A stretch of 64,000 nt of DNA. Origin: Sphaerotilus microaerophilus. Lineage in GTDB: Bacteria > Pseudomonadota > Gammaproteobacteria > Burkholderiales > Burkholderiaceae_C. The notes beneath the pieces are model-generated. The model was not told the origin of the DNA, searched no databases, and was given only the letters and a program-made list of their open reading frames with translations. The stretch is taken from positions 4,960,001 to 5,024,000 of the forward strand of contig NZ_AP025730.1 of assembly GCF_023734135.1 (NCBI RefSeq), in the 5' to 3' direction. The translations under genes were made by a program, and so were the position numbers. Each line of letters opens with the position of its first letter. Position 1 is the stretch's first letter. Of the stretch, positions 1 through 10,330 are shown piece after piece.

Positions 1-1699
1 CGCCGTCGACGATGCTCTCCTGCAGGCGCTGCTCGGGGTAGTCGTGGCGGTGGCGCTGCGCCTGCCGGGCGGCCAGCAGGTCCTCAGGGGCCACCCGCGC
101 CGCGCCGCGTGCCTGGGCCAGGGCGGCTGCTTCCAGCAGCAGCGCCTCGGTGCGGCCGAACAGCGCGCTCTGGCGGCGCTGGTCCTCCGCCTCGCGGTGG
201 GTCGCCTCGATCAGCGCCGCCACCGCCGCGGCCGAGGCCTGCGGCAGGCCGTGCTGCTCGCAGAGCTGGGCCACGAAGATCGCGCTGGCCAGGTAGGAGC
301 CGGGCGAGGCGCCGAAGCTCTCGGCAAAGTCCACCTTGCAGCGAAAGCGCCGGGCGAACTCCGGGTCGCCCTCCTGCACCAGGTAGTACTCCTCCACCGA
401 GGCGATCAGCACGATCTTGACCTGCACGTCCACTGGCTCGGGCTGCAGCGACACCGCCGAGATCGGCGCCACCGCCAGCCCCGGCTCCTCGATCTGCAGC
501 CGCCCGCTGCGCAGGAAGCGGCGCAGCTTCTCCCAGACCTGCGGGTCGCTCATCAGGTCACGCAGGTGCAGCAGCAGGAAGCCGCCATGCGCCTTGAGCA
601 GGCTGCCGGCGCGGATGCGCGAGAAGTCGGTGACCAGCACGTCGTTCTCGCTCTCGTACTCGATGCTGCCGAACAGGGAGCGCCACGTCGGGTTGTCATC
701 GACGATCACCGGCGCGCCCTGCTGCGCGTGGTGGGCCTCGGCGTGGTCGACCACCACGTTGACGCGCAGCCGCGCCGTCAGCGCCATCAGCCCGGCGACG
801 CGCTCGGCCTCGTCCACATCGCCGTCCACGGCGGCAGGCTGGAACAGCGCCAGGTTGTCCAGCACGTCCGCCTGCACGCCGTCGAGGTACTGCGCCAGCT
901 TGCGCCCGTCCTTGATCTGCTTGCGCAGCGCCGCGCGGATGGCCTGCAGCGCATGCTCCAGCAGCGGCTTGACCATCTGCCGCCGCAGTGCCGCCAGCGC
1001 CTCGCGCTTGGCCAGCTCGCGCACCTGCATCGCCTCCAGGTGCGGCGCGATCTCCGCACGCAGCGCCGCCTCGGCCGCCTCGTTGGCGGCGCGCTGCGCC
1101 AGGCTCAGCGTCAGCACCTTGGCGGCGGTGAGCGGCTCGCCGGCCTCGTCGCGCTGGGTGAAGATGAAGTGGCCCTCCTCGCGCAGCAGCGCGAAGTGGT
1201 GCGCCTCGGCACAGGCCGCCAGCTCGACAAAGGTGCGCTCGTCCTCGGCCTGCGCCGCAGCCTCGATGCGCTCGATGGCTGCCTTGGCCTCCGGTGACGC
1301 CAGCCGCTTCGGGATCTGCTCGTGCAGCGTCTTGGCAAAGTCGCCCATCAGCTGGCGCAGCAGCCGCCCCTCGCCGGCGGGCAGGCGCAGCGCGCGCGGC
1401 TGCTCGGGGTTTTCGAAGTGGTGCAGGTAAACCAGGTCCGGCGGCACCGGCCGGCTCGCCGCCACCTCGCGCATCATCTGCTGCATCAGCGTGCTGCGGC
1501 CCGTGCCCACCTCGCCCAGCACGAACAGGTGGTAGTCCGGCGCCTGCATCGTCAGCCCGAACCGCGCCGCCTGCTCGGCCCGCTCCTGGCCGATCCAGGG
1601 CAGCGGCTGCCCGATCAGCTCGGCGGTGTCGGCAAAGGGCAGCGACGCCGGATCGATCGTCAGGCGCAGGGCGGCGGGCGGGAGGGAGACAGCGGGCAT
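1..1699 (-). CDS. Lon-family AAA+ ATPase (LonB/LonC-like), C-terminus beyond window
   Basis: Open from an ATG at 1699 to the left edge, giving at least 566 residues. A Walker A loop, GEVGTGRST, lies near residue 60, followed by a long charged, probably helical region and then an AAA core with segments such as FLLLHLRDL and VKIVLIASVEEYY. This arrangement matches the AAA_32/Lon_C ATP-dependent protease family, whose C-terminal Ser-Lys protease domain would lie outside the window, so proteolytic activity cannot be confirmed. It is the last gene on the minus strand after the anthranilate operon, 87 bp beyond the RidA gene, and may be transcribed by read-through. Its role is probably general protein quality control. 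Confidence 0.8.
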   Translation of the reverse strand, partial: MPAVSLPPAALRLTIDPASLPFADTAELIGQPLPWIGQERAEQAARFGLTMQAPDYHLFVLGEVGTGRSTLMQQMMREVAASRPVPPDLVYLHHFENPEQPRALRLPAGEGRLLRQLMGDFAKTLHEQIPKRLASPEAKAAIERIEAAAQAEDERTFVELAACAEAHHFALLREEGHFIFTQRDEAGEPLTAAKVLTLSLAQRAANEAAEAALRAEIAPHLEAMQVRELAKREALAALRRQMVKPLLEHALQAIRAALRKQIKDGRKLAQYLDGVQADVLDNLALFQPAAVDGDVDEAERVAGLMALTARLRVNVVVDHAEAHHAQQGAPVIVDDNPTWRSLFGSIEYESENDVLVTDFSRIRAGSLLKAHGGFLLLHLRDLMSDPQVWEKLRRFLRSGRLQIEEPGLAVAPISAVSLQPEPVDVQVKIVLIASVEEYYLVQEGDPEFARRFRCKVDFAESFGASPGSYLASAIFVAQLCEQHGLPQASAAAVAALIEATHREAEDQRRQSALFGRTEALLLEAAALAQARGAARVAPEDLLAARQAQRHRHDYPEQRLQESIVDG

Positions 1700-1786
1700 G
1701 GAGCGGGCCGGTGGGCGGCTGGGAAGCGAGAGAGTCGCTCGATTGTGCGCTGCCTCCCTCCGCCAAAGCCACCGTGGCAGACTGCC

Positions 1787-2191
1787 TCAACCGCCGGGCA
1801 CCACCGCCGTCACCTCGATTTCCACCTTCGCGCGGTCCTCCACCAGCGCCGCTACCTGCACGGCGCTCATCGCGACGGCGAACTCGCGGCCCAGCACCTC
1901 CCGGTAGGCGCGGCCGATGTCGGCGGCACGGGCGAGGTAGTCGCGCTTGTCCATCAGGTACCAGGTCATGCGGCAGATGTGCTCGGGGCCGGCGCCGGCC
2001 TCGGCCAGCACCGCACGCACGTTCAGCAGCGCCTGGCGGGCCTGGTCGACCAGATCGTCGCTGTCGAACTGGCTGGCGGCGTTCCAGCCGATCTGGCCGG
2101 CCACGAAGACCAGCCTGCCGCTGGCGGCCACGCCATTGGCGTAGCCCTTGGGCACGGCCCAGCCAGCCGGTTGCAGCACTTGCTTGGTCAT
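1787..2191 (-). CDS. RidA/YjgF-family protein, atypical at the catalytic arginine
   Basis: A 134-residue protein with the RidA/YER057c fold signature, including the VFVAGQIGW strand and the EIEVTAVV C-terminal strand. Classical RidA enzymes hydrolyse enamines and imines using an arginine in a PARS-type motif; here the matching stretch is VAMSAVQV, with methionine in place of arginine. The start overlaps the stop of the CoA ligase gene by 4 bp, so the two are translationally coupled. The ring-reduction step of anthranilyl-CoA degradation yields an amino/imino ring intermediate that must lose ammonia, and a Rid protein at this place in the operon could serve there. That role is an inference from context. 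Confidence 0.85.
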   Translation of the reverse strand: MTKQVLQPAGWAVPKGYANGVAASGRLVFVAGQIGWNAASQFDSDDLVDQARQALLNVRAVLAEAGAGPEHICRMTWYLMDKRDYLARAADIGRAYREVLGREFAVAMSAVQVAALVEDRAKVEIEVTAVVPGG

Positions 2192-3816
2192 TGCGAATCC
2201 TTGAGCTTGAAGCGCTGCAGCTTGCCGGTCTGGGTGCGCGGCAGGTCGCTGCGGAAGGCAACGGCGCGCGGGTACTTGTAGGGCGCGATGGCCTGCTTGA
2301 CATGATCCTGCAGCAGCCGGGCCATCGCGTCATCGCCCACCTGGCCCGGCCGCAGCACCACGAAGGCCTTGACGATCTGGCCGCGCTGCTCGTCGGGCAC
2401 GCCGATCACGGCGCACTCGGCGACCGCTGGGTGGGTCATGAGCGCATCCTCCACCTCCGGGCTGGCGATGTTGTAGCCGGCCGAGACGATCATGTCGTCG
2501 GTGCGCGCCTGATAGAAGAAGTAGCCGTCGGCGTCCATCAGGTAGGCGTCGCCGGTGAGGTTCCAGCCGTCACGGACGTAGCCTGCCTGGCGCGCGTCGT
2601 CCAGGTAGCGGCAGCCCGTGGGGCCCTGCACTGCCAGCTTGCCGACCGTGCCAGGCGGAACCTCGCGGCCGTCGTCATCCACCACCCGGGCGCGGTAGCC
2701 CGGCACTGCGCGACCGGTGGCGCCGGGGCGGCTGTGGGCCTCGTCGGCCGAGATGAAGATGTGCAGCAGCTCGGTGGCACCGATGCCGTCGATCAGCTCG
2801 ATGCCCGTGGCGTCCTTCCACTGCGCGCGGGTGGCGGCGGGCAGCACCTCGCCGGCCGAGACGCACTGGCGCAGCGGCGTGCGGCGCAGCTCGGTGCCGC
2901 GCGCGGCCAGCGTGCGGTAGGTGGTGGGCGCGGTGAACAGGGTGGTGGCGCCGAAGGCCTGGATGCCGTCCAGCAGCTGCGGCGGGCCGGCCTTCTCCAG
3001 CAGCACGGTGCTCGCGCCCACGGTCATCGGGAACAGCAGCAGGCCGCCCAGGCCGAAGGTGAAGGCCAGCGGCGGACTGCCGATGAAGACATCGTCCGCT
3101 CGGGGCCGCAGGATGTGGCGCGGGAAGCCCGCGCACACCGCCATCACGTCGCGGTGGAAGTGCATCGTCGCCTTCGGGATGCCGGTGGTGCCGGAGGTGA
3201 AGGCGAAGAGGCAGCAGTCGTCCGCCGCGGTGTCCACGTGGGTGAAGTGCCCGCTCTGCCGGGCCATCGCAGCCTCCAGTCCGTCGGGCGAGAGGTCCGA
3301 CCCGTCCCCGCTGAAGTGGCGCAGCTGCCGCAGCACCGGCACCTCGGGCCGCGCCATCGCCAGCTCCTCGGCCAGTTGCACATCACACAGCGCGTGTGTG
3401 ACCTGGCCTTTCTCGATGATGGCCTTGAGCTCCTTGGCGCGCAGCAGCGGCATGGTGCCCACCGCGATGCCGCCCGCCTTGATCACGCCGAACCAGCAGG
3501 CCGCCAGCATCGGGTTGTTCGGCGCGCGCAGCAGCACGCGGTTGCCGGGCACGAGGCCCATCTCGCCGACCAGCACCTCGGCGATGCGGTTGGCCCGGTC
3601 CTGCAGCTCGGCGTAGGTCCAGACCAAGCCGCCGGGCGCGCGAATCACCACCCGGTCGCCCCGGCCCTCGGCGATGTGTCGGTCCAGCAGCTCGCTGGCG
3701 CAGTTCAGCCGCTCGGGGAACTGCAGCTCGGGCCGATCGAAGAGGAACTGCGGCTGCGCCTCGGGGGCCGGCAGGTGTTCCCGCGCAAAGGTGTCCTGGT
3801 GTGCACTGCGGATCAT
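2188..3816 (-). CDS. abmG: 2-aminobenzoate (anthranilate)-CoA ligase
   Basis: A 542-residue ANL-superfamily acyl-CoA synthetase, close to the usual length. The AMP-binding loop [10 protein letters not shown] is near residue 210, followed by the adenylation core, the [14 protein letters not shown] region, the [11 protein letters not shown] hinge region and the C-terminal QTGKLQR lysine motif. It resembles benzoate-CoA ligases in the ordering of its motifs. Its position in one operon with the 2-aminobenzoyl-CoA monooxygenase/reductase and beside kynBUA makes anthranilate the most likely substrate; benzoate or salicylate are alternatives. It overlaps the acyl-CoA dehydrogenase gene upstream and the RidA gene downstream by 4 bp each. 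Confidence 0.85.
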   Translation of the reverse strand: MIRSAHQDTFAREHLPAPEAQPQFLFDRPELQFPERLNCASELLDRHIAEGRGDRVVIRAPGGLVWTYAELQDRANRIAEVLVGEMGLVPGNRVLLRAPNNPMLAACWFGVIKAGGIAVGTMPLLRAKELKAIIEKGQVTHALCDVQLAEELAMARPEVPVLRQLRHFSGDGSDLSPDGLEAAMARQSGHFTHVDTAADDCCLFAFTSGTTGIPKATMHFHRDVMAVCAGFPRHILRPRADDVFIGSPPLAFTFGLGGLLLFPMTVGASTVLLEKAGPPQLLDGIQAFGATTLFTAPTTYRTLAARGTELRRTPLRQCVSAGEVLPAATRAQWKDATGIELIDGIGATELLHIFISADEAHSRPGATGRAVPGYRARVVDDDGREVPPGTVGKLAVQGPTGCRYLDDARQAGYVRDGWNLTGDAYLMDADGYFFYQARTDDMIVSAGYNIASPEVEDALMTHPAVAECAVIGVPDEQRGQIVKAFVVLRPGQVGDDAMARLLQDHVKQAIAPYKYPRAVAFRSDLPRTQTGKLQRFKLKDSQ

Positions 3817-4991
3817 GCGCTCACCTCCTTCAGCAACTCGCGGGCGATGATGAGCTGCTGCACCTCGGTCGCCCCTTCATAGATGCGCAGCGCACGGATC
3901 TCGCGGTAGAGCCGCTCCACCGGCTGCTCGCTGACCACGCCCAGGCCGCCCCAGAGCTGCACCGCCGCGTCGATCACTTGCTGCGCGCCCTCGGTGGCCA
4001 CCATCTTGGCCATCGCCGCCTCGCGGGTCACGTTGCGGCCCTGGTCACGCTGCCAGGCAGCGCGGTAGGTCAGCAGCGCGGCCGAGTCGATCGTGGTGGC
4101 CATCTGCGCCAGCTTGGCCTGGGTGAGCTGGAAGTCGGCCAGCACGCCGCCGAACATCTTGCGGGTGGTCGCGCGCCGCAGGCCCTCGTCCAGCGCCCGG
4201 CGGGCAAAACCCAGCGCGGCGGCGGCCACCGAGGTGCGGAACACGTCCAGCGTGCGCATCGCCACCTTGAACCCTTCGCCCGCCGCGCCGATGCGTGCGC
4301 TCGCCGGGATGCGGCAGCCGCTGAAGCGCAGCCGTGCCAACGGGTGAGGCGCGATCACGTCGATGCGCTCGGCGATCTCGAAGCCGGGTGTGCCGGCCGG
4401 CACGATGAAGGCGCTGATCCCGCGGGCGCCGGGCGCCTCGCCGGTGCGGGCAAAGACCACGTAGACATCGGCGATGCCGCCATTGCTGATCCAGGTCTTC
4501 TCGCCGTCGAGCACGTAGCCGTCGCCCCCATTCGACGATTCCCGCCGCGCGGCACAGGCCAGCGCCGCCACGTCGGAGCCGGCCTCGGGCTCGGACAGCG
4601 CGAAGGCACTGATCGCCTCGCCGGCGGCCACCTTGGGCAGCCAGGCGGCGCGCTGCTCGGGCGAGCCGGCCAGGCTGATCGCCCCCGAGCCCAGGCCCTG
4701 CATGGCGAAGGCAAAGTCGGCCAGCCCGCTGTGGCGCGCCAGGGTCTCGCGGATCAGGCAGATGCTGCGGGTGTCGATCACCTCGGCCGCGCCGCCGTGG
4801 GCGGTGCCGCCCACCGCGTGGCGCAGCCAGCCGGCGGCGCCGAGCAACTTCACCAACGCGCGGCACTCGGCGTCCACGTCCAGGCCGTGTTGGTGGGGCA
4901 CGTGGGCCGTGGCCCAGGCGTCCAGCTCGACCGCAAGCGCGCGGTGGCGGTCGTCGAGGAAGGGCCAGTCGAGGTAGGCGGTGTCGGCCAT
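3813..4991 (-). CDS. Acyl-CoA dehydrogenase of the anthranilate operon
   Basis: A 392-residue flavoprotein of normal family length. The FAD-binding signature [14 protein letters not shown] is near residue 130, the helical C-terminal domain carries the QLWGGLGV motif, and the active-site glutamate lies in IYEGATEV near the end. In the operon it would oxidise a saturated or partly saturated alicyclic acyl-CoA produced after ring reduction of anthranilyl-CoA. It is separated by 4 bp from the enoyl-CoA hydratase gene and overlaps the ligase gene by 4 bp. The exact acyl-CoA substrate cannot be read from the sequence. Confidence 0.85.
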   Translation of the reverse strand: MADTAYLDWPFLDDRHRALAVELDAWATAHVPHQHGLDVDAECRALVKLLGAAGWLRHAVGGTAHGGAAEVIDTRSICLIRETLARHSGLADFAFAMQGLGSGAISLAGSPEQRAAWLPKVAAGEAISAFALSEPEAGSDVAALACAARRESSNGGDGYVLDGEKTWISNGGIADVYVVFARTGEAPGARGISAFIVPAGTPGFEIAERIDVIAPHPLARLRFSGCRIPASARIGAAGEGFKVAMRTLDVFRTSVAAAALGFARRALDEGLRRATTRKMFGGVLADFQLTQAKLAQMATTIDSAALLTYRAAWQRDQGRNVTREAAMAKMVATEGAQQVIDAAVQLWGGLGVVSEQPVERLYREIRALRIYEGATEVQQLIIARELLKEVSA

Positions 4992-4995
4992 CGCG

Positions 4996-5859
4996 TCAGT
5001 TCCCCTGGAACACCGGCCGCTGCTTGGCGGCGAAGGCCTCGTAGGCGCGCCGGAAGTCGTGGGTCAGCATGCACAGCGCCTGCGCCTGCGCCTCGGCCTC
5101 GATGGCCTGGTCCACCGTCATCGCCCACTCCTGGTGCAGCATGGTCTTGGTGATGCCGTTGGCGAAGGTCGGCCCCTCGCAGAGCTGCGCGGCCAGCGCC
5201 TGCGCCTCGGCCAGCAGCGCCTCGGGCGCGACCAGCCGGTTCAGCCAGCCCCAGCGCTCGCCCTCTTCGCCGCCCAGGGTGCGGCCGGTGTAGAGCAGCT
5301 CGCTGGCGCGGCCCTGGCCGATGAGGCGGGGCAGGATCGCGCAGGCGCCCATGTCGCAGCCGGCCAGGCCGACGCGGTTGAACAGGAAGGCGGTCTTCGA
5401 GCGCGCCGTGCCCAGGCGCAGGTCCGAGGCCATGGCCAGGATCGCCCCGGCGCCGGCGCAGACGCCATCGAGTGCGGCGACGATGGGTTGCGGGCAGGCG
5501 CGCATCGCGCCCACCAGATCGCCGGTCATGCGGGTGAACATCAGCAGCTCGGGCGCGGCCAGGCGCACCAGCGGGCCGATGATCTCGTGCACGTCGCCGC
5601 CGGAGCAGAAGTTGTTGCCCGCGCCCGCCAGCACCACGGCGTGGATGTCGTCGGCGTACTTCAGCGCCCGGAACAGGTCGCGCAGTTCGGCGTAGCTCTC
5701 GAAGGTCAGTGGGTTCTTGCGCTCCGGGCGGTTGAGCGTGATGATGGCCACGGCGCCGTGCACCTCCCAGCGGAAGTGGGTGGCCCGGTAGCCGGCCAGC
5801 GCTCGGCGGTTGCCGGCGAGCAGGCCGGGATCGATGTCGGTGGATGTCGTGTTGCTCAT
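4996..5859 (-). CDS. Enoyl-CoA hydratase/isomerase family protein
   Basis: A 287-residue crotonase-fold protein. It has the [12 protein letters not shown] strand near residue 40, the oxyanion-hole segment NNFCSGGDV near residue 90 and the second oxyanion segment [12 protein letters not shown] near residue 135. It lies 10 bp from the SDR gene and 4 bp from the acyl-CoA dehydrogenase gene in the same operon. Known aerobic anthranilyl-CoA gene clusters contain beta-oxidation-type enzymes that hydrate or cleave the reduced ring, and this is the obvious candidate for that step. Hydrolytic ring cleavage rather than simple hydration is possible for this family. Confidence 0.85.
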   Translation of the reverse strand: MSNTTSTDIDPGLLAGNRRALAGYRATHFRWEVHGAVAIITLNRPERKNPLTFESYAELRDLFRALKYADDIHAVVLAGAGNNFCSGGDVHEIIGPLVRLAAPELLMFTRMTGDLVGAMRACPQPIVAALDGVCAGAGAILAMASDLRLGTARSKTAFLFNRVGLAGCDMGACAILPRLIGQGRASELLYTGRTLGGEEGERWGWLNRLVAPEALLAEAQALAAQLCEGPTFANGITKTMLHQEWAMTVDQAIEAEAQAQALCMLTHDFRRAYEAFAAKQRPVFQGN

Positions 5860-5869
5860 CGGTGTGTCC

Positions 5870-6649
5870 TCACATGACTTCGCCGCCGGAGACGGAGATG
5901 CATTGGCCGGTGATCGCCGACGCGCCGGCTCCCAGCAGCCAGCGCACCGCGTCGGCCACCTGCTCGGGCTGAACCAGGCGGCGCTGCGGGTTGCTGGCGG
6001 CGAACTCGGCGCGCGCCTGTTCGGGCGTGCGGCCGGTCTGGGCCACCACGTTGGCCACGCTGTCGCGCAGCAGGTCGGTCTCGGTGTAGCCGGGGCACAC
6101 CGCGTTGACGGTGACGCCGCTGGCCGCCAGCTCCAGCGCCATCGAGCGCGTCAGCCCCACCACGCCGTGCTTGGCGGCGCTGTAGGCCGCCACGTAGGCA
6201 TAGCCGCGCTGGCCGGCGGTGCTGGCGATGTTGACGATGCGGCCCTGCCCGCCGGCCCGCAGGTCGGCCAGCGCCGCGCGGCAGCACAGGAAGGAGCCGG
6301 TCAGGTTGACCGCCAGCATGCGCTGCCACAGCTCCGCAGAGGTGCGGTGCAGCGGCGCGCTCTGTGCCTGGCCGGCGTTGTTGACCAGGCCCCAGACCGG
6401 GCCCAGCGCGGCGCGCGCGCTGTCGAAGGCGGCCTGCACCTGGGCCTCGTCGGCCACGTCGGCGACGACGCAGTGGTGCCGCCCTTCCCGTCCCTCCGCG
6501 GGGGGCGGCAGGCTGGCGGCCAGCGCCTGCAGCGCGTCCAGGCGACGGCCCAGCAGCGTCAGCCGGTGGCCGTCGGCCGCCAGCAGGTGGGCGATCGCGG
6601 CGCCGATGCCGCGCGCCGCGCCGGTGATCACGATGTGCCGGCCCGTCAC
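5870..6649 (-). CDS. SDR-family dehydrogenase (probable 3-hydroxyacyl-CoA dehydrogenase)
   Basis: A 259-residue short-chain dehydrogenase. The GTG start at 6649 is chosen because it overlaps the stop of the upstream monooxygenase gene and begins directly before the Rossmann motif [12 protein letters not shown]; a longer open frame upstream is only antisense noise. NNAGQ is near residue 88, and the catalytic pair is in YSAAK. The end SVSGGEVM is typical of acetoacetyl-CoA reductase-like SDRs. In the operon it would oxidise the hydroxyl made by the enoyl-CoA hydratase, or reduce a ring ketone. It is translationally coupled to the gene before it. Confidence 0.85.
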   Translation of the reverse strand: MTGRHIVITGAARGIGAAIAHLLAADGHRLTLLGRRLDALQALAASLPPPAEGREGRHHCVVADVADEAQVQAAFDSARAALGPVWGLVNNAGQAQSAPLHRTSAELWQRMLAVNLTGSFLCCRAALADLRAGGQGRIVNIASTAGQRGYAYVAAYSAAKHGVVGLTRSMALELAASGVTVNAVCPGYTETDLLRDSVANVVAQTGRTPEQARAEFAASNPQRRLVQPEQVADAVRWLLGAGASAITGQCISVSGGEVM

Positions 6650-8991
6650 TTCACCGCTCCGGCCTGCTGCGCGGCGCGCTGCGCCAGCGCTTCCATCTGC
6701 GACTTGCCCGAGACCAGCTGCTTCGGCCAGGCGATCGGCGTGTAGCCGATGCGCGCCGCCTCGGCCAGGGTCCAGGCCGGGTTGGCCAGGTGCGGGCGGC
6801 CCACGGCGCAGAGGTCGGCGCGGCCGGCGGCGATGATCGAGTTGACGTGGTCGGCCTCGCTGATCGCGCCCACCGCCATCGTGGCGATGCCGGCTTCCTG
6901 GCGGATGCGGTCGGCAAAGGGCGTCTGGTACATGCGCCCGTAGGTGGGCCGCTGGTCCGGCGAGACCTGGCCGGAGGAGACGTCGATCAGGTCGGCCCCG
7001 GCCGCCTTGAAGGCGCGGGCCACCTCCACCGCATCGGCCGGCGTCAGGCCGCCGTCCACCCAGTCGTGCGCCGAGATGCGCACCGACAGCGGCCGTTCGG
7101 CCGGCCAGGCCGCGCGCACCGCGGCGAAGACCTCCAGCGGCCAGCGCAGGCGCTTTTCCAGCGGGCCGCCGTACGCATCCGTGCGGTGGTTGGTCAGCGG
7201 CGAGATGAAGCTGGAGAGCAGGTAGCCGTGCGCGCAGTGCAGCTCCAGCCAGTCGAAGCCGGCCTCGGCGGCGCGGGTGGCGGCGGCAACGAAGTCCGCC
7301 TGCACCCGGTCCATGTCGGCGCGGGTCATGGCGCGGGGCAGCTGGCCCCCCTTGTCGATCGGCAGGTAGGGCTGCGCGCTGGCGGCCAGCAGCGGCCAGT
7401 TGCCGACGGGCAGCGGCTGGTCCATGCCGCCCTCTTGCCAGGGCACGCAGGTCGAGCCCTTCGGCCCCGCATGGCCGATCTGCACGCCGATGGCGGCGTC
7501 GCTGTGCGCATGCACCCACTGCACGATGCGCCGCCAGGCTTCGCCCTGCGCGTCGTTCCATAGGCCCGGGCAGCCGGGGGTGATGCGCGCCTCGGGGCTC
7601 ACGCAGGTCATCTCGGCCATCACCAGCGCGGCGCCGCCCAGGGCGCGCGCGCCCAGGTGCACCAGGTGGTAGTCGCCGACCAGGCCATCGACGGCGCTGT
7701 ACTGCGCCATCGGCGAGACGACGACGCGGTTCTTCAGCCGCAGGCCCTTGAGCGTGAAGGGCGTGAACATCGGCGGCACGGCCTGCGCGGCATCCAGGCC
7801 GGCTCGTCCGGCGAACCAGCGCTCATAGCCCTCCAGCCAGCCAGCGTCGCGCAGGCGCAGGTTCTCGTGGCTGATGCGCTGGCTGCGCGTGAGCATCGAG
7901 TACATGAACTGCTCGGGCTCCAGCTGGTCGCAGTAGCGCGCGCCACAGACCTCGAACCACTCCATCGCGTTCCAGGCCGCGTTCTGCAGGCGCAGGGTTT
8001 CCACGCTGCGCTCGGCCTGGTAGCGGGTCAGCACCTCACCGAGGTGCTCGGGCGAATCGCCCGAGGTGGGGCCCAGCAGCTTGAACTGCCGCACCAGCTC
8101 GATCGCGTCCTCCAGCGCCAGCTTGGTGCCCGAGCCGATGGCGAAGTGCGCTGTGTGCACCGCGTCGCCCACCAGCACCACGTGGCTGCCATGCTCGTTC
8201 TTCAGCCACCACTGGCCGCAGACCACGCGCTGGAAGTTCAGCCAGGCCGAGCCGCGCAGGTGGCGCAGGTTGCTCAGCAGCCGCTCGCCCTGCAGGTTGT
8301 CGGCAAACAGGCGCTCGCAGAAGGCGATCGATTCGGCCGGGTCGGCCCGGTCCAGGCCATGCGCCAGCCAGACGTGCTCCGGGCACTCGACGATGAAGGT
8401 ACTGGTCGTCTCGTCGAACTTGTAGATGTGCGCCTGAAACCAGCCGTGCTCGGTGCGCTGGAAGTCGAAGGTGAAGGCGTCGTACAGCCGCTTCGTGCCC
8501 AGCCAGATGTAGCGGTTCGGCCGGGTGACGATGTCGGGGCGGAAGGCCTCGGCGTAGCGGCCGCGGATCTTCGAGTGGATGCCGTCGCTGGCGATGACGA
8601 GGTCGGCATCGGCGTAGTCCAGGTCCGACTCCGCCTCGGTGTCGAACACCAGCTCCACCCCCAGCGCCTCGCAGCGCGCCTGCAGGATGTTGAGCAGCTT
8701 CTTGCGGCCGATGCCGACGAAGCCGTGGCCACCCGAGCGGATGCGCCGGCCCTTGAACCACAGCTCGATGTCGTCCCAGTGGTTGAAGGCCTGCTGGATC
8801 TCGTCGGCCGTCACCGCGTCCCACTGGCGCATGTGGTCCATCGTCGCGTCCGAGAACACCACGCCCCAGCCGAAGGTGTCGTAGGGCCGGTTGCGCTCGA
8901 CCACGGTGATGTCGTGCGCGGGGTCGAGCTGCTTCATCAGCAGCGCGAAGTACAGGCCGGCCGGGCCGCCACCGATGCAGACGATCTTCAT
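6646..8991 (-). CDS. abmA: 2-aminobenzoyl-CoA monooxygenase/reductase (two-domain flavoprotein)
   Basis: A 781-residue fusion. Residues 1 to about 400 form an aromatic-ring FAD monooxygenase with the dinucleotide motif [12 protein letters not shown] at the start and the FAD motif [14 protein letters not shown] near residue 275. Residues from about 410 onward form an Old Yellow Enzyme-type NADH:flavin oxidoreductase, with [15 protein letters not shown], the [11 protein letters not shown] active-site region and TDAYGG. This order is that of the Azoarcus evansii enzyme that hydroxylates and then reduces the ring of 2-aminobenzoyl-CoA; databases often call such proteins salicylyl-CoA 5-hydroxylase/oxidoreductase. 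The kynurenine genes next door favour anthranilyl-CoA. It is the first gene of the operon and overlaps the SDR gene by 4 bp. Confidence 0.88.
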   Translation of the reverse strand: MKIVCIGGGPAGLYFALLMKQLDPAHDITVVERNRPYDTFGWGVVFSDATMDHMRQWDAVTADEIQQAFNHWDDIELWFKGRRIRSGGHGFVGIGRKKLLNILQARCEALGVELVFDTEAESDLDYADADLVIASDGIHSKIRGRYAEAFRPDIVTRPNRYIWLGTKRLYDAFTFDFQRTEHGWFQAHIYKFDETTSTFIVECPEHVWLAHGLDRADPAESIAFCERLFADNLQGERLLSNLRHLRGSAWLNFQRVVCGQWWLKNEHGSHVVLVGDAVHTAHFAIGSGTKLALEDAIELVRQFKLLGPTSGDSPEHLGEVLTRYQAERSVETLRLQNAAWNAMEWFEVCGARYCDQLEPEQFMYSMLTRSQRISHENLRLRDAGWLEGYERWFAGRAGLDAAQAVPPMFTPFTLKGLRLKNRVVVSPMAQYSAVDGLVGDYHLVHLGARALGGAALVMAEMTCVSPEARITPGCPGLWNDAQGEAWRRIVQWVHAHSDAAIGVQIGHAGPKGSTCVPWQEGGMDQPLPVGNWPLLAASAQPYLPIDKGGQLPRAMTRADMDRVQADFVAAATRAAEAGFDWLELHCAHGYLLSSFISPLTNHRTDAYGGPLEKRLRWPLEVFAAVRAAWPAERPLSVRISAHDWVDGGLTPADAVEVARAFKAAGADLIDVSSGQVSPDQRPTYGRMYQTPFADRIRQEAGIATMAVGAISEADHVNSIIAAGRADLCAVGRPHLANPAWTLAEAARIGYTPIAWPKQLVSGKSQMEALAQRAAQQAGAVK

Positions 8992-9031
8992 GCTGGGTCA
9001 CTCCAGGGCGCATTGCGGGTTCGGGTTTTAG

Positions 9032-9057
9032 TTTAGTTCTAAAGCTTTAGGACTAAA
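9032..9057. promoter_or_regulatory. 26-bp palindrome, probable MarR operator
   Basis: The half-sites TTTAGTTCTAAAG and CTTTAGGACTAAA form an inverted repeat with one mismatched pair and no spacer. It is strikingly AT-rich in a GC-rich spacer and lies between the divergent monooxygenase/reductase gene and the marR gene. MarR dimers bind palindromes of this size, so autoregulation and control of the anthranilate operon, relieved by an aryl-CoA, are the likely function. The ligand is an inference. Confidence 0.75.
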
Positions 9058-9100
9058 GTACATTGAAACCCTGAGCCCACCCGACACCGCCCGCACCGCC

Positions 9101-9616
9101 ATGAAGCCCGCCCTGCGCCCTGCCCTCCTGCCTCCGCAGGACGAACCGCATCCCGGCCTGGAATCGCGCGCCGCCGACGACGACCACCTGGCCGTGCGCA
9201 CCTGGCTGCGCCTGCTGGCCTGCACCACGCAGATCGAGCAGGACATCCGCAGCCGGCTGCGCGAGCGCTTTGGCACCACGCTGGCGCGCTTCGACTACCT
9301 GGCCCAGCTGGAGCGCCACCCCGAGGGCCTGCGCATGAGCGCGCTGTCGCGCTGCCTGATGGTCACCGGCGGCAACGTCACCGGGCTGACCACCCAGCTG
9401 GAGGCCGACGGCCTGGTCGAACGCCAAGCCGACCCGCAGGACGGCCGCTCCTGGCGCGTCGTGCTCACCGCCCGCGGCCGGGAGGACTTCGCCGCGATGG
9501 CCGTCGAGCACGAGCAATGGATCCGCTCGCTGTTCGAGGGCCTGCCCCTGCCCGAGCAGCAGCAGCTCTACGAGCTGCTGGGCCGGCTGCGCACGCGGCC
9601 ACCGCGCAGCGGATGA
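9101..9616 (+). CDS. MarR-family transcriptional regulator of the anthranilate operon
   Basis: A 171-residue winged-helix protein. The helix-turn-helix is around residues 75-110 (MSALSRCLMVTGGNVTGL), and the wing follows in VERQADPQDGRSWRV, both typical of MarR. An N-terminal extension of about 25 residues is proline-rich and poorly conserved in style. It is divergent from the anthranilate operon, and the palindrome at 9032-9057 lies in the shared 109-bp promoter region. Regulators of aromatic-CoA pathways in this family usually repress and release on binding the CoA thioester; that mechanism is assumed here, not shown. Confidence 0.85.
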   Translation: MKPALRPALLPPQDEPHPGLESRAADDDHLAVRTWLRLLACTTQIEQDIRSRLRERFGTTLARFDYLAQLERHPEGLRMSALSRCLMVTGGNVTGLTTQLEADGLVERQADPQDGRSWRVVLTARGREDFAAMAVEHEQWIRSLFEGLPLPEQQQLYELLGRLRTRPPRSG

Positions 9617-9684
9617 GGGTTGGCCCGCCCTGTTGGAACGAACCGACACCACGCCGTCCGGAACCGCCTTAGCGTCGCAGCCCC

Positions 9685-10314
9685 ATGAACACCCCCGCGC
9701 TTTTCGACATCTCGCCGCTGGTCAGCGCCGAGGCGCCGATCTTCCCCGGCGACGAGCCCTACGCGCTGCGCTGGACCGCCCGCCTCGGCCCCGATTGCCC
9801 GGTCAACCTCAGCGCGCTGACGCTGTCGCCGCACATCGGCGCCCACGCCGACGCCCCATTGCACTACGCCGATGGCGCGGCGTCGATCGACGCGGTCGAG
9901 CTGGACGCCTACCTTGGCCCCTGCCGGGTGATCCACGCCATCGGCTGCGGCCCGCTGATCGGCATCGAGCAGCTGCGCCACGCCGAGTCCGGCCTGCCGC
10001 CACGCGTGCTGCTGCGCAGCTGCGCGCGCGCCGACACCGTCTGGAACCCCGCCTTCAGCGCCTTCGCGCCCGAGGCGCTGACCTGGCTGGCCGAGCGCGG
10101 CGTGCGGCTGGTCGGCATCGACACGCCCTCGGTCGATCCGGCCGACAGCAAGACGCTGGAGGCCCACCAGGTCCTGCGCCGGCACGACCTGCGCGTGCTG
10201 GAAAACCTGGTGCTGGATGCCGTGCCCGAGGGCGACTACGAATTGATCGCACTGCCACTGAAGCTGGCCGGCGCCTGCGCATCACCGGTCCGTGCGGTGC
10301 TGCGCGCCTTGTGA
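9685..10314 (+). CDS. kynB: Kynurenine formamidase (arylformamidase)
   Basis: A 209-residue metal-dependent cyclase-type hydrolase that hydrolyses N-formylkynurenine to kynurenine and formate, step two of tryptophan breakdown. The metal-binding motif HIGAHADAP is near residue 50, as in KynB, and the ISPLVSAEAPIFPGD N-terminus is characteristic. It is the first gene of the kynBUA operon, with 16 bp between its stop and the kynU start. The product of the operon is anthranilate, the substrate of the CoA ligase encoded by the divergent operon about 6 kb away. Confidence 0.93.
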   Translation: MNTPALFDISPLVSAEAPIFPGDEPYALRWTARLGPDCPVNLSALTLSPHIGAHADAPLHYADGAASIDAVELDAYLGPCRVIHAIGCGPLIGIEQLRHAESGLPPRVLLRSCARADTVWNPAFSAFAPEALTWLAERGVRLVGIDTPSVDPADSKTLEAHQVLRRHDLRVLENLVLDAVPEGDYELIALPLKLAGACASPVRAVLRAL

Positions 10315-10330
10315 ACCTGGAGGCAAGACA

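Noticed and set aside
5870..7561. A 563-codon frame that appears to extend the SDR gene upstream
   Set aside because: The upstream part is antisense-like reading of the monooxygenase/reductase gene in another frame; the Rossmann motif begins directly after the GTG at 6649.
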